A stretch of 60,615 nucleotides of DNA from NCBI GenBank assembly GCA_030530485.1, contig JAUMUX010000002.1:67484-128098 (forward strand), read 5' to 3'. The DNA comes from a bacterium. Lineage in GTDB: Bacteria > Patescibacteriota > Saccharimonadia > Saccharimonadales > Saccharimonadaceae. Positions 25,614 to 33,473 of this stretch are shown piece by piece. Under the pieces are notes generated by a model. It ran no database searches and was not told the origin of the DNA. It was given only the letters and a program-made list of their open reading frames with translations. Made by a program: the position numbers and the translations under genes. Within the stretch, counting starts at the first letter, position 1. Every line of letters begins with the position of its first letter.

Positions 25614-28238
25614 TTATTTTTTAGGTTTCATATTTTTGATATTATCAGGCTTCCAGTTTGCGCCCAAGATTGAATCATAAATTGCGCTATGTGATTTTTT
25701 CAAATCGTTAAGTGCCTTGTGGATTTCATGACCTTGCGCAGCGGTAATTCTACCGTATTTTTGCGGCTCGGAGTTGATACTTTGAATACTCTTAAGCGTT
25801 GCGCGAATCGTTTCTTGCGACATATTAGCGATATTTTCTTTAGTCCAAATCAATCCGAGTGATTCATCAGAAGCCTTCATAATGCGCTCATCCGAAACGT
25901 TTTTAGCGTATTGCTGAAGAACATTGCCGATAGTATCGTCAGTTTTTGCACCTTTAATCGAAACATCGCCAAGGAATCCGCCACCGATAAATTGCAAGTC
26001 GTCTTTTTTGGCTTTACTAAACGCTTCGACCAAATCGGCGCGGTTCGAATGAAGTTTCATACCTTCGCCAGTTAAATCGATGGCTTGAATAGCTTGCGGC
26101 ATTGAAGCTTTATTCATAAAGTTTTCGGCAGTCGCCGCACGCAAGGCACGGTTGATTTCGAATTTCATATTGTCTTTTTCGATATGAGTTTTATCGCTAA
26201 GGAAAATATCATCGTAATCATCTTTATCGAAGTTGGCATTTTTCACCAAAGAAGCAAGCGCTGCAATTTCTTCTTTCGATTGTTTCGAAGCTTGTTCGAA
26301 AGCCCGCGAAACCGCGAAAATCTTGCCACTTTCACCACGCTGACCAGAGGCGATATTTTGCAAATCGTCGCTTTTCTTCATTGTTTCGGCGAGTGAATTT
26401 GCAATCATCGATTCGTTGTTTTGCGCCGCTAATTGGTTGGCTTGAATCGAATTCATCACGTCGTAAAGTTTAGATGAAACATTACCCAAATTGCGCGCTT
26501 TAGTTGAATCTAAACCGATAATATCTCCTTCGGCGTTGAATTTGAAGGTTTCTTTAAGTAGCTCAGCTTTCAAGCCAGAAACCGCCGCTTTGGTTGATTG
26601 CTCGGTGTTTTTCGCAGCAAGGTCGGCCATTTCTTGGCGGAAAGTAATATTGTTGGCCAAAATTCGGTCGCGCACAGCGGCGTCTTCGCTCGCCATCGCT
26701 TTTCGAATTTGCTTTTCATCTTCGAATTTAGCCATATTTTCTTGATATTTCTCGGCGATAGGTTTAGCCGCATTTACGCGACGTTTGCGGTTGTAAGATA
26801 ACTGATTGGCTCGGGCGACCAAGCTCTTTGGGTCTTTTTCGATTTTTTTGTATTTTTCGATTTCGCGTTGGTCGCGCAAGAAATTCTTTGCCGAGTCGAT
26901 TGGCCCTTTATCGGGATTATTAATCATGCCAGCGAATTTACCGAGCAAGTTTCCGCTGAGGCGCATAATTGTTGGCGTAATCGCCAGCGGCACCACTTGC
27001 ACCACCATTCCCAAAATTAACGTCACGATATTGCCGTTGGCATTAACAATAATAGTAATTCCAGCCAACTGTGAGCCGCCAAAAAGCAGCGCGATAATCG
27101 GATACATCACCAGCATTGTAGTGAATAAATCTCGCCAGCGGTCAAACCATTTTTCGGTATTCGGCCAAATATTCGCCACAAAAGCGAGCGGCGCCAAGAA
27201 AACCAAAACGGTAATAATGGCTTGTCGAGCCGCCAAAATCACCACCGCCACAAAAACCGAATAAAGCACAATCAATAAAACGATTGCAATAGTTAAGCCA
27301 AGCGTTTGCGTTCCTCCAGATAGAAAGAAAACATAGCCGCCCATCGCCAAAGAACCACCACCGCTCAAAATACCAGCGGTCAAACTTCCCCAGTTTAGAG
27401 CTTCAACCTGAATGCCCGAGCCGTTTTCGAAAATCTCTTTTCGAATGTTAATCAATAAATCTTGCAGTTGTGAACCGATAATATTCGAAAGGTCAACCGC
27501 AATCGAACAGATGAAATACGAAATATTGATTAAAATCGCCGCCACAATTAGTTTAGGTAGCATTTTTTTAATGCCGTAATTTGAAATTCCAACATTAGTA
27601 ATTTGCGAATAAATCACCAAGATAAAAATAATCACGAAGAAAATATTCGCTATATTTCGCATATAATCCCAAACTCGATAAATTCCCGATTCGCTGGTGG
27701 TTTGCAGCGGTTGAACAACCAAAAAGCCTTTAAAAACATCGTAAAGTCCGTCCATCGCGCCAGCTAAAGTGTTCGAAATCATACAAATCATCCAGCCACC
27801 GCCGCCAGAAATATCACAAGAAGTTGAACTTTGGTTCTCTTCGGAAATTCCTTCAACGGTAATTGGCTCAGAATTGCCATTTTGGCGATAAATCCCAAGC
27901 GCCGAAACATTAAAACGATAAAATTTACCTTCGACAGAATCTTTTTCGGTTGAATCGACCGAAATCAATTCCGTGATTTGCTCGGTATTCACCCCGCTTT
28001 GGTTATAAACAAAAGCCGTGCCATCTTGAGCTTCACGCGGAAAATTCGATTTATTTTCAGTTTTGACGTAAGTTTTATTTTCGTAAACAATCGTGTTTTT
28101 TTCGGCACTGCCCCATTTTGCGCCACTTAAAGCATAAGCTTGAAAAATATTTGGCGTAAAAATAAAAATTCCCAAGATAATTGAGATAATCGAAGTAAGA
28201 AATAAAGATTTTTTCCGAGGGAATTTATTAAAGCTCAT
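25614..28238 (-). CDS. VirB6/TrbL-like polytopic membrane protein
   Basis: 874 residues. A signal-like N-terminal helix (about 12-36) leads into an extracytoplasmic region (about 40-150) with a CDISGGGGWMICMIS segment. Six or so membrane helices follow at about 190-440 (for example IFFVIIFILVIYSQI, VFVAVVILAARQAIITVLVFLAPLAF). A long charged helical cytoplasmic tail completes the protein. The topology and context fit the VirB6/TrbL channel protein. It has its own promoter and terminator, separating it from the PrgI operon, and is divergent from the pilin operon. Confidence 0.8.
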   Translation of the reverse strand: MSFNKFPRKKSLFLTSIISIILGIFIFTPNIFQAYALSGAKWGSAEKNTIVYENKTYVKTENKSNFPREAQDGTAFVYNQSGVNTEQITELISVDSTEKDSVEGKFYRFNVSALGIYRQNGNSEPITVEGISEENQSSTSCDISGGGGWMICMISNTLAGAMDGLYDVFKGFLVVQPLQTTSESGIYRVWDYMRNIANIFFVIIFILVIYSQITNVGISNYGIKKMLPKLIVAAILINISYFICSIAVDLSNIIGSQLQDLLINIRKEIFENGSGIQVEALNWGSLTAGILSGGGSLAMGGYVFFLSGGTQTLGLTIAIVLLIVLYSVFVAVVILAARQAIITVLVFLAPLAFVANIWPNTEKWFDRWRDLFTTMLVMYPIIALLFGGSQLAGITIIVNANGNIVTLILGMVVQVVPLAITPTIMRLSGNLLGKFAGMINNPDKGPIDSAKNFLRDQREIEKYKKIEKDPKSLVARANQLSYNRKRRVNAAKPIAEKYQENMAKFEDEKQIRKAMASEDAAVRDRILANNITFRQEMADLAAKNTEQSTKAAVSGLKAELLKETFKFNAEGDIIGLDSTKARNLGNVSSKLYDVMNSIQANQLAAQNNESMIANSLAETMKKSDDLQNIASGQRGESGKIFAVSRAFEQASKQSKEEIAALASLVKNANFDKDDYDDIFLSDKTHIEKDNMKFEINRALRAATAENFMNKASMPQAIQAIDLTGEGMKLHSNRADLVEAFSKAKKDDLQFIGGGFLGDVSIKGAKTDDTIGNVLQQYAKNVSDERIMKASDESLGLIWTKENIANMSQETIRATLKSIQSINSEPQKYGRITAAQGHEIHKALNDLKKSHSAIYDSILGANWKPDNIKNMKPKK

Positions 28239-28250
28239 AATATGGTAATG

Positions 28251-28279
28251 ATTTTATCATAAATTAGGGATTTTGTCAA
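28251..28279 (-). promoter_or_regulatory. Promoter of the VirB6-like gene
   Basis: TTGACA, 17 bp, TAAAAT with extended TGn; the ATG follows 12 bp after the -10. Confidence 0.75.
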
Positions 28280-28310
28280 CTGTTTATTAGTATAAAAAAC
28301 TGAAAAATGC

Positions 28311-28339
28311 TTGCGTTTTTGCCGAAAATGATGTATTGT
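28311..28339 (+). promoter_or_regulatory. Candidate promoter of the pilin operon
   Basis: TTGCGT, 17 bp, TATTGT, 9 bp before the ATG at 28349. Confidence 0.4.
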
Positions 28340-28348
28340 ATAGTTAAT

Positions 28349-28699
28349 ATGACAAAAATACAAAAAACAGCAATATATTTTTCATCGGTGGTTATCTTGA
28401 CGTTGCTCAGTTTTCATAACTTAGCATTTGCGGAAGCTGCGTCAGAAAATACAGCAATTCTGAAAGGAATGGATATTAATTCTATTCTTAATTTGATTTT
28501 ATTAACACTAAACGCTGGTGCAGTAGTTTTGGCAACTGGCTCAATTGCAGTAGCTGGTTTTCTCTATTTAACTGCGGCAAATAACGCCAGCCAAGTTCAG
28601 CGCGCTAAAACAATGATTTTCAATACTGTTATTGGTATTATTGCTTATGTCTTTATGTGGACAATTCTTGAATGGCTAATTCCAGGAGGAGTTTTCTAA
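28349..28699 (+). CDS. VirB2/TrbC-type pilin-like protein 1 (divergent member)
   Basis: 116 residues from MTKIQKT; an in-frame ATG lies 14 codons upstream but overlaps the promoter. Signal peptide ends near AFAEA. Two membrane helices (ILNLILLTLNAGAVVLATGSIAVAGFLYL and the C-terminal VIGIIAYVFMWTILEWLI) are separated by a short polar AANNASQVQRAKT turn, the TrbC/VirB2 layout. The C-terminus differs from its neighbours (EWLIPGGVF versus NFVI). It overlaps the next gene as TAATG. Confidence 0.75.
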   Translation: MTKIQKTAIYFSSVVILTLLSFHNLAFAEAASENTAILKGMDINSILNLILLTLNAGAVVLATGSIAVAGFLYLTAANNASQVQRAKTMIFNTVIGIIAYVFMWTILEWLIPGGVF

Positions 28700-29136
28700 T
28701 GAAAAAAATAATTTTGGCAACCTTAGCGATGGTTTTAGTGGGAAGTTTCTCATTGGCGGTTCTCCAAACTCAAAATGCGATGGCAGCTTGTGAGCAAAAT
28801 GGGTCAAGTCTTTTAGGTTTGCCAGCTTGGTATCGGGGTTTGGTGAATGATTCGGATTGTAGCATCAAGAAAATCTCGCAAGACGGAAAAGATGGCGGCG
28901 TTTCAATCCAGCAATTCGTTTGGACGGTTGTTGGAAATATTTTCGATGCGATTTTTCGAGTAATTGGCGTTGTAGCGGTAGGGTACATTATTTGGGCTGG
29001 TTTTCAGTATATGCTTTCGGCGGGTAATTCAAGTAAGATGTCAGCGGCTAAAACCACTCTAACCAACGCAATTATTGGTTTGATAGTAGCACTGGTTGCT
29101 TCGGCAGTTGTTCAATTAGTGATGGGAGTATTCTAA
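28699..29136 (+). CDS. VirB2/TrbC-type pilin-like protein 2
   Basis: 145 residues from the ATG in TAATG, behind an AGGAGGAG site. The signal peptide ends near AMAAC. An extended mature N-terminus with two cysteines (AACEQN, DSDCSIK) could form a disulfide. The two-helix core contains FQYMLSAGNSSKMSAAKTTLTNAIIGLIVALVASAVVQLVM. It is one of six tandem paralogues. Confidence 0.8.
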   Translation: MKKIILATLAMVLVGSFSLAVLQTQNAMAACEQNGSSLLGLPAWYRGLVNDSDCSIKKISQDGKDGGVSIQQFVWTVVGNIFDAIFRVIGVVAVGYIIWAGFQYMLSAGNSSKMSAAKTTLTNAIIGLIVALVASAVVQLVMGVF

Positions 29137-29409
29137 ATGGAAACAATCAATAGAGATAAAATTTTTGAAGGCATTAGCCACGAAGCTAAAACTCTAAGCA
29201 CTACTGATGTTTTAAATGAAGTATTTATTTGGGCGGGGATAATTTGTGTGCTGATTATCGTGGTTGCTGGTTTAACTTACGTGATTTCGGCAGGCAATTC
29301 ATCGATGGTGGCGCGAGCTAAAAACACGATGATTTACGCGCTTGTTGGTTTGGTGATTATCATTCTGGCTTTTGGAATTGTGAACTTTATAATTGGAGCA
29401 CTAGGATGA
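29137..29409 (+). CDS. VirB2/TrbC-type pilin-like protein 3, lacking a signal peptide
   Basis: 90 residues, starting right after the previous stop. The two-helix core (YVISAGNSSMVARAKNTMIYALVGLVI) matches its neighbours, but the N-terminus is short, polar and has no signal peptide. It may be an unprocessed, cytoplasm-facing variant. It overlaps the next gene as ATGA. Confidence 0.75.
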   Translation: METINRDKIFEGISHEAKTLSTTDVLNEVFIWAGIICVLIIVVAGLTYVISAGNSSMVARAKNTMIYALVGLVIIILAFGIVNFIIGALG

Positions 29410-29771
29410 AAAAAATCATAGCAATTTTATTTACGGTTATCGCTCTAACTTTTTCATTTTCGAATTTTACCCTCGCGGCCGATGACGCCTGTAGTAATAT
29501 GCTTGGCGGTTCGGGCAGTAGCGTTTGTGGAGGTTCTTCGACAAACTTGCGAGAAACTGTGCGCAACGTGATTAACACCCTTTTTTGGGTGATTGGCGTG
29601 ACTTCAGTGATTGTAATTATTTATGCGGGTATTTTGTATGTTATTTCGGCTGGTAATTCAAATACGGTTCAAAAGGCTAAATCAGCGATCACTTATGCGG
29701 TAGTTGGCTTAATTGTGGCGATTTTGGCTTACGCGATTGTGAATTTCGTAATAGATAATATAACAAATTAA
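29406..29771 (+). CDS. VirB2/TrbC-type pilin-like protein 4
   Basis: 121 residues. The signal peptide ends near TLAADD. Two cysteines in DACSNMLGG and SSVCGGSS precede the core LYVISAGNSNTVQKAKSAITYAVVGL. Coupled to protein 3 by ATGA; 11 bp separate its stop from the next ATG. Confidence 0.8.
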   Translation: MKKIIAILFTVIALTFSFSNFTLAADDACSNMLGGSGSSVCGGSSTNLRETVRNVINTLFWVIGVTSVIVIIYAGILYVISAGNSNTVQKAKSAITYAVVGLIVAILAYAIVNFVIDNITN

Positions 29772-29782
29772 GAAAGGTGAAT

Positions 29783-30166
29783 ATGAAAAATAAACTATTG
29801 ATTTTTGGTGCAGTTTTAAGTTTAGCGGCGGTTCCAGTTGCAGCTTTTACGAGTTCTCCAGCGCTTCAAAAAACAGCTTACGCCGACTCTATCGACCAAG
29901 TTAGGCAAGGATTGAACGAAGCTGGTGGCGATAATAATACCATCGAAGTGCGCGATGTCGTGCGTAATGTGGTAAATACGTTGCTCTTCATCGTTGGCGC
30001 TTTATCGGTAATGATGATTATTTACTCGGGTGTTCTTTATGTGCTTTCTTCTGGCGATTCTGGCCGAGTTTCAAAAGCCAAATCAACCCTTACTTATTCA
30101 GTAGTCGGCTTGATTGTAGCAATTCTATCTTACGCGATTGTAAATTTCGTTATCAACGTATTCTAA
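29783..30166 (+). CDS. VirB2/TrbC-type pilin-like protein 5
   Basis: 127 residues from MKNKLLIF, with an AAAGGTG site; a GTG two codons upstream lies in that site. The signal peptide ends near AYADS. Core: LYVLSSGDSGRVSKAKSTLTY, then VGLIVAILSYAIVNFVINVF. It has no cysteines, unlike proteins 2 and 4. Confidence 0.8.
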   Translation: MKNKLLIFGAVLSLAAVPVAAFTSSPALQKTAYADSIDQVRQGLNEAGGDNNTIEVRDVVRNVVNTLLFIVGALSVMMIIYSGVLYVLSSGDSGRVSKAKSTLTYSVVGLIVAILSYAIVNFVINVF

Positions 30167-30170
30167 AATA

Positions 30171-30198
30171 TTGACTTCAAAAGTATTTGTGATATAAT
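30171..30198 (+). promoter_or_regulatory. Promoter of pilin 6
   Basis: TTGACT, 16 bp, TATAAT with extended TGn. It starts just after the stop of pilin 5, so pilin 6 can be made separately. Confidence 0.75.
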
Positions 30199-30235
30199 TT
30201 AAGTAATTAAAATATAAAGAAAGGTATTTTATAAA

Positions 30236-30637
30236 ATGAAGAAAATCCTAAAAAATCTAACAATTGCTGCGTTCTCGGTCGCTCTATCGATTGCCGGTGT
30301 TTCAGCAGTTGTTCCAGCGGTTGCGAGCAACCAAGTAATGGCTGCAAGCCTTAAAGATGGTATCGACGCTGCAAAAACTGAAGACCAGCAAGAATCACTA
30401 TTTGGCGATAGCGGAATTTTCACAACTATCGTTAATGTAATGCTCTTCTTGATTGGTGTGCTCAGCGTTGTAATGCTTATCTACGGAGGTATTCAATACG
30501 TTATCTCAACTGGTGATTCTGGTAAAGTTAATAACGCCAAAAACACCATTCTTTACGCAATTGTCGGCTTGATTGTAGCAATTCTATCTTACGCAATCAT
30601 CAACTTCGTGCTTACATCATTCAATATTGGTGGATAA
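30236..30637 (+). CDS. VirB2/TrbC-type pilin 6, likely major pilin
   Basis: 133 residues, signal peptide ending near VMAAS. Core: YVISTGDSGKVNNAKNTILYAIVGLIVAILSYAIINFVL. A near-consensus promoter of its own, an AAAGG site and a strong terminator suggest high independent expression. The closest relative in the window is the protein at 52408-52857, which shares most of the core. Confidence 0.85.
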   Translation: MKKILKNLTIAAFSVALSIAGVSAVVPAVASNQVMAASLKDGIDAAKTEDQQESLFGDSGIFTTIVNVMLFLIGVLSVVMLIYGGIQYVISTGDSGKVNNAKNTILYAIVGLIVAILSYAIINFVLTSFNIGG

Positions 30638-30651
30638 TCGAATTAAAAAAT

Positions 30652-30685
30652 AAAATAGCGATTCTCAAAAGTCGCTATTTTAATT
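30652..30685 (+). terminator. Pilin operon terminator
   Basis: Ten-bp stem (30652-30661 with 30672-30681) around AAAATAGCGA followed by T-rich DNA. Confidence 0.8.
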
Positions 30686-30694
30686 TGGCGCTAA

Positions 30695-30728
30695 AAAATA
30701 CTCACCGTTGCCAGTGAGTATTTTGTTT
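30695..30728. terminator. Bidirectional terminator between pilin 6 and hsp20
   Basis: Perfect 11-bp stem (30695-30705 with 30714-30724) with T runs on both strands; serves hsp20 on the minus strand. Confidence 0.8.
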
Positions 30729-31196
30729 TTATAGAATTTGAATTTTCTTTGATTCTGGTTTGATTTTTACAAAGCTAATAGTTAGGATTCCGTCTTTAAG
30801 CATCGCTTCTACGCCATCTTCTTTGATTTCGACTGGGATGTTGTAAGTTCGGCTAAATTCGCCCCAATAGCATTCTTGCGAGTGCCATTTCACGATTCCC
30901 TCTTGTTCGCCTGCGTTGAGTGTGCCGCTGATTGTTAGAATGCGGTCGCTAAGCGAAACGTCAAGGTCGTGCTTGTTTACGCCAGCTGTGCGCGCTTTGA
31001 TATAAAATTTATCTTCAGTCTCGTAAGCATCGATTGCGAGCTGTCCTGGAAGTTCATCTTCCTGATTTTCTTCAACTTCTACAGCTTCATGCGCAACTTC
31101 TTCTACAGGTTCCTCAAAAAGCTCTGAATCGTCGAAATTGAAAGCAGCTTCTAATTCTTCCTTTAGAAAACTGTCATCATTTTGTCTTCTAGCCAT
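30729..31196 (-). CDS. Small heat shock protein, Hsp20 family
   Basis: 155 residues. An acidic N-terminus (1-50) precedes the alpha-crystallin domain at about 52-150 with DAYETEDKFYIKARTAGVNKHDLDV, FSRTYNIP and the closing GILTISFVK. It is an ATP-independent holdase. A GGAGG site lies before the ATG. No CIRCE or other heat-shock operator was seen in the short upstream region. Confidence 0.92.
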   Translation of the reverse strand: MARRQNDDSFLKEELEAAFNFDDSELFEEPVEEVAHEAVEVEENQEDELPGQLAIDAYETEDKFYIKARTAGVNKHDLDVSLSDRILTISGTLNAGEQEGIVKWHSQECYWGEFSRTYNIPVEIKEDGVEAMLKDGILTISFVKIKPESKKIQIL

Positions 31197-31238
31197 TTTT
31201 CCTCCACATTTATCCTAAATAGGCTTAAACTTTACTTT

Positions 31239-31267
31239 ATTATAGCGTATTTTTATTGTATAATCAA
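31239..31267 (-). promoter_or_regulatory. hsp20 promoter overlapping the comF promoter
   Basis: TTGATT, 17 bp, TATAAT on the minus strand. Its -35 covers the TATAAT (31259-31264) that serves comF on the plus strand, so the two divergent promoters compete for the same DNA. Confidence 0.65.
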
Positions 31268-31276
31268 GAGGTTGGA

Positions 31277-31945
31277 ATGATTTTTATGAAGAAAAAATTA
31301 ATCATAAACCTTTTAGATTTATTTGCGCCCAATTCTTGCTATTTTTGCGGAAAATTGGGTGACTTAATTTGCGAAAATTGTTTCGAAAAGCAGGATTTCG
31401 AAATTCGAATGGTTTCGAAAAATGGTAAAAATCAGCCAGACCGCGAATTTTACATCAGCGAGCGCTCGGGGATTTTAAAAAGAATGGTGGATGATTTGAA
31501 ATTCAAAAATAAAAAGGAAAACGCGCTTTTTCTGGCGCAGATTTTGGCGCAAGCTTTGGCGAAAAATCCAATTTTTTTACAGGCGCAAAAAGAAATAATT
31601 TTACTGCCCGTTCCTACTTCGTCGCGCCATATTCGCCAGCGCGGATTCGACCACACCGAGCTGATTTCGAAAAATTTAGCAAAAATTCTGGAAATTCGAA
31701 AACAAAAAACGATTATTCGAAAAGCTGATTTCGTTCAGCGTGGCGCTTCGAAAACGGTGCGTTTCGAACAAGCTGCCCAGAGTTATGATTTAGCGGCGAA
31801 AATCGAAAAACAGGCGATTTATTGTGTGCTGGACGACATTCGTACTACTGGCGCGACCTTAAATTCAATTTCACAAACTCTTAAACGAAACGGTGCGCGT
31901 GAAGTCTGGGCGATTTATTTAATGCAGCAAAAACAGCAAAAATAA
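31277..31945 (+). CDS. ComF family phosphoribosyltransferase-like protein
   Basis: 222 residues from an ATG with AGAGG 5 bp before; another ATG three codons in is possible. A Zn-ribbon-like start (CYFC and CENC) is followed by a PRT fold: LLPVPTSSRHIRQRGFDHTELI and YCVLDDIRTTGATLNS (PRPP loop). ComF proteins support DNA uptake; other competence genes are not in this window. The last bases lead into tRNA-Ser(TGA). Confidence 0.88.
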   Translation: MIFMKKKLIINLLDLFAPNSCYFCGKLGDLICENCFEKQDFEIRMVSKNGKNQPDREFYISERSGILKRMVDDLKFKNKKENALFLAQILAQALAKNPIFLQAQKEIILLPVPTSSRHIRQRGFDHTELISKNLAKILEIRKQKTIIRKADFVQRGASKTVRFEQAAQSYDLAAKIEKQAIYCVLDDIRTTGATLNSISQTLKRNGAREVWAIYLMQQKQQK

Positions 31946-31946
31946 T

Positions 31947-31975
31947 TTGGAATTTAGCGCGGAATATGTTAAAAT
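31947..31975 (+). promoter_or_regulatory. tRNA-Ser(TGA) promoter
   Basis: TTGGAA, 17 bp, TAAAAT with extended TGn, 9 bp before the tRNA. Confidence 0.65.
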
Positions 31976-31984
31976 AGTCATATT

Positions 31985-32074
31985 GGAGAGGTGGCCGAGT
32001 GGTTGAAGGCACCGGTCTTGAAAACCGGCATGCGGTAAAACGTATCGAGGGTTCGAATCCCTCCTTCTCCGCCA
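31985..32074 (+). tRNA. tRNA-Ser (anticodon TGA)
   Basis: GGAGAGG acceptor stem pairs with the 3' CTTCTCC; the anticodon stem ends in loop CTTGAAA with TGA; long variable arm typical of tRNA-Ser; TTCGAAT T-loop; CCA is encoded. Confidence 0.97.
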
Positions 32075-32080
32075 AGAAAA

Positions 32081-32109
32081 GCAGCTCGTGTGAAAGCGGG
32101 CTTTTTTTC
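32081..32109 (+). terminator. Possible terminator after tRNA-Ser(TGA)
   Basis: An imperfect stem with a bulge is followed by seven T residues. Confidence 0.45.
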
Positions 32110-32112
32110 TAT

Positions 32113-32141
32113 ATGAAAAACCCGAGCAAAAGCTACTCGGG
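32113..32141 (-). terminator. Terminator of the 92-residue ORFan
   Basis: CCCGAG/CTCGGG stem with a T run on the minus strand. Confidence 0.75.
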
Positions 32142-32156
32142 CGAAGAATTAGGAGC

Positions 32157-32435
32157 TTAAAAATCGTCTCGAAAAGTTATTTTCACTGGAACCACTTTTC
32201 CGGTTATCTTATGAAAGGCGGTTTCGTCTATTAAAACCCAATCAGATAATTCCAATATTTTTTCCAGTCTGATGGAAGTAATATTTTTTTCGGACGGATT
32301 TACATTGACTACCTCAAAGCTCGAAACTTCATTGTTTGTTTTTTGCCAAACAATCAATGTTTGTCCTCCTTCAAGGCTAAATATAATCCTTTCCCTAATA
32401 GAATTTATAGGAATTTCTGTACAAATAACTTTCAT
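32157..32435 (-). CDS. Small unknown protein (ORFan unit 1)
   Basis: 92 residues, probably soluble with alternating beta strands and a short helix; no membrane segment and no known motif. It is a complete transcription unit: consensus-like promoter, AGGAG site, own terminator. It lacks TTCGAA, unlike its neighbours, which could mean recent acquisition or different selection. Confidence 0.6.
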   Translation of the reverse strand: MKVICTEIPINSIRERIIFSLEGGQTLIVWQKTNNEVSSFEVVNVNPSEKNITSIRLEKILELSDWVLIDETAFHKITGKVVPVKITFRDDF

Positions 32436-32481
32436 TTGCGTTTCTCCTTAAACAAAGTACTAAGTCAAAGCTTGTGAAAAT

Positions 32482-32510
32482 ATTATACAATATTTCATAA
32501 ATAAAGTCAA
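32482..32510 (-). promoter_or_regulatory. Promoter of ORFan unit 1
   Basis: TTGACT, 17 bp, TATAAT; leader of about 40 bases. Confidence 0.7.
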
Positions 32511-32537
32511 TAAAAAGCTCTCTGGTTAAGAGAGCTT
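32510..32537 (-). terminator. Terminator of the 272-residue membrane protein gene
   Basis: AAGCTCTCT/AGAGAGCTT stem followed by T-rich DNA on the minus strand. Confidence 0.8.
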
Positions 32538-32561
32538 TTCGAAATTCAAAGCTTTAACGAA

Positions 32562-33380
32562 TTAGAATTTTTTATTCAAAATTGTTTGCAAATCGTGAAT
32601 TTTTTCTTGGAAATCTGAACCATCGCCGATTTTTTCGAGTTCATCACGCAAATCGTAGAAATCTGGTTGTTCTGGCTCATCTGGCAGGCTGGCTGAATAA
32701 TTGCGGTCGGCAAGTAATTGTGCGATTTGAGCAAGATAATCACCGATTTCATTGACGTATTTTTTGAGTCGCTTGCCCATTTCGGCGATTGGTTTAATGC
32801 TGGATTTTTCCACCTTTTCAAGATGAGTTAAGCAGTCGCCGAGTTGTTGATTGTAAGCTTTTCGAAAATCTCCAGCGCTCGCTGAACCAGTAATCATATC
32901 TTGTAATTTGGTGTAATCAGCCTCTTGACATTTATCGCGCACATCTTGGAGTGATACGAGGTCGTCAGCCGCCGCTGCCCAAGTTGGCGAAATTTTATCC
33001 CATTCGTCTTCTGCTTTTTTATAGGCAGCTTCTACTTCTTTATCTTTTAGCGCTTTCGAATTTTTGGCTTCTGCCATAATTTTGTCGATTTTAACTTGCG
33101 CGTCGCCAATTTGCTCAGCCATTGTATTGAGATTGGTGGTATTCAAGCTGGTATTGAGCGAAGAATTGATGTCGTCAACTTTTTGCGAAAGTTCAAGATA
33201 ATCTTGCTTCGAAACTGAATTGAACAAGAGAATAACAGCGATAATTCCTGCGATTAAAATAAATCCAAATAAACAGCCCAAAACGATAAATAATGTTTTA
33301 TTACTGCTGGATTTTTCTTTGATAATTGGCTTGCCAGGATTTGGCACCTCAATTTTTTGGTTTGATTGATTGTTCTCCAT
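32562..33380 (-). CDS. Single-span membrane protein with helical outer domain, unknown
   Basis: 272 residues. A polar start precedes a membrane helix at about 28-52 (LFIVLGCLFGFILIAGIIAVILLF). The outside part is helical with coiled-coil-like spacing (about 60-250) and two cysteines. No family recognised; the layout resembles envelope spacer proteins. It has an own terminator and an AGGAG site. Confidence 0.65.
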   Translation of the reverse strand: MENNQSNQKIEVPNPGKPIIKEKSSSNKTLFIVLGCLFGFILIAGIIAVILLFNSVSKQDYLELSQKVDDINSSLNTSLNTTNLNTMAEQIGDAQVKIDKIMAEAKNSKALKDKEVEAAYKKAEDEWDKISPTWAAAADDLVSLQDVRDKCQEADYTKLQDMITGSASAGDFRKAYNQQLGDCLTHLEKVEKSSIKPIAEMGKRLKKYVNEIGDYLAQIAQLLADRNYSASLPDEPEQPDFYDLRDELEKIGDGSDFQEKIHDLQTILNKKF

Positions 33381-33421
33381 ATTTCTCCTTTATATCTTAA
33401 ATTATATCAAAAAATCGCCGT

Positions 33422-33463
33422 AAAATCAAAAAGACTTTCGAAAAATGAAAGCCTTTTGATTTC
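33422..33463 (-). terminator. pnp terminator
   Basis: Long, slightly imperfect hairpin (33423-33439 with 33447-33462) with TTTTTGATTTT on the minus strand. Confidence 0.65.
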
Positions 33464-33473
33464 GAAAATCGAA

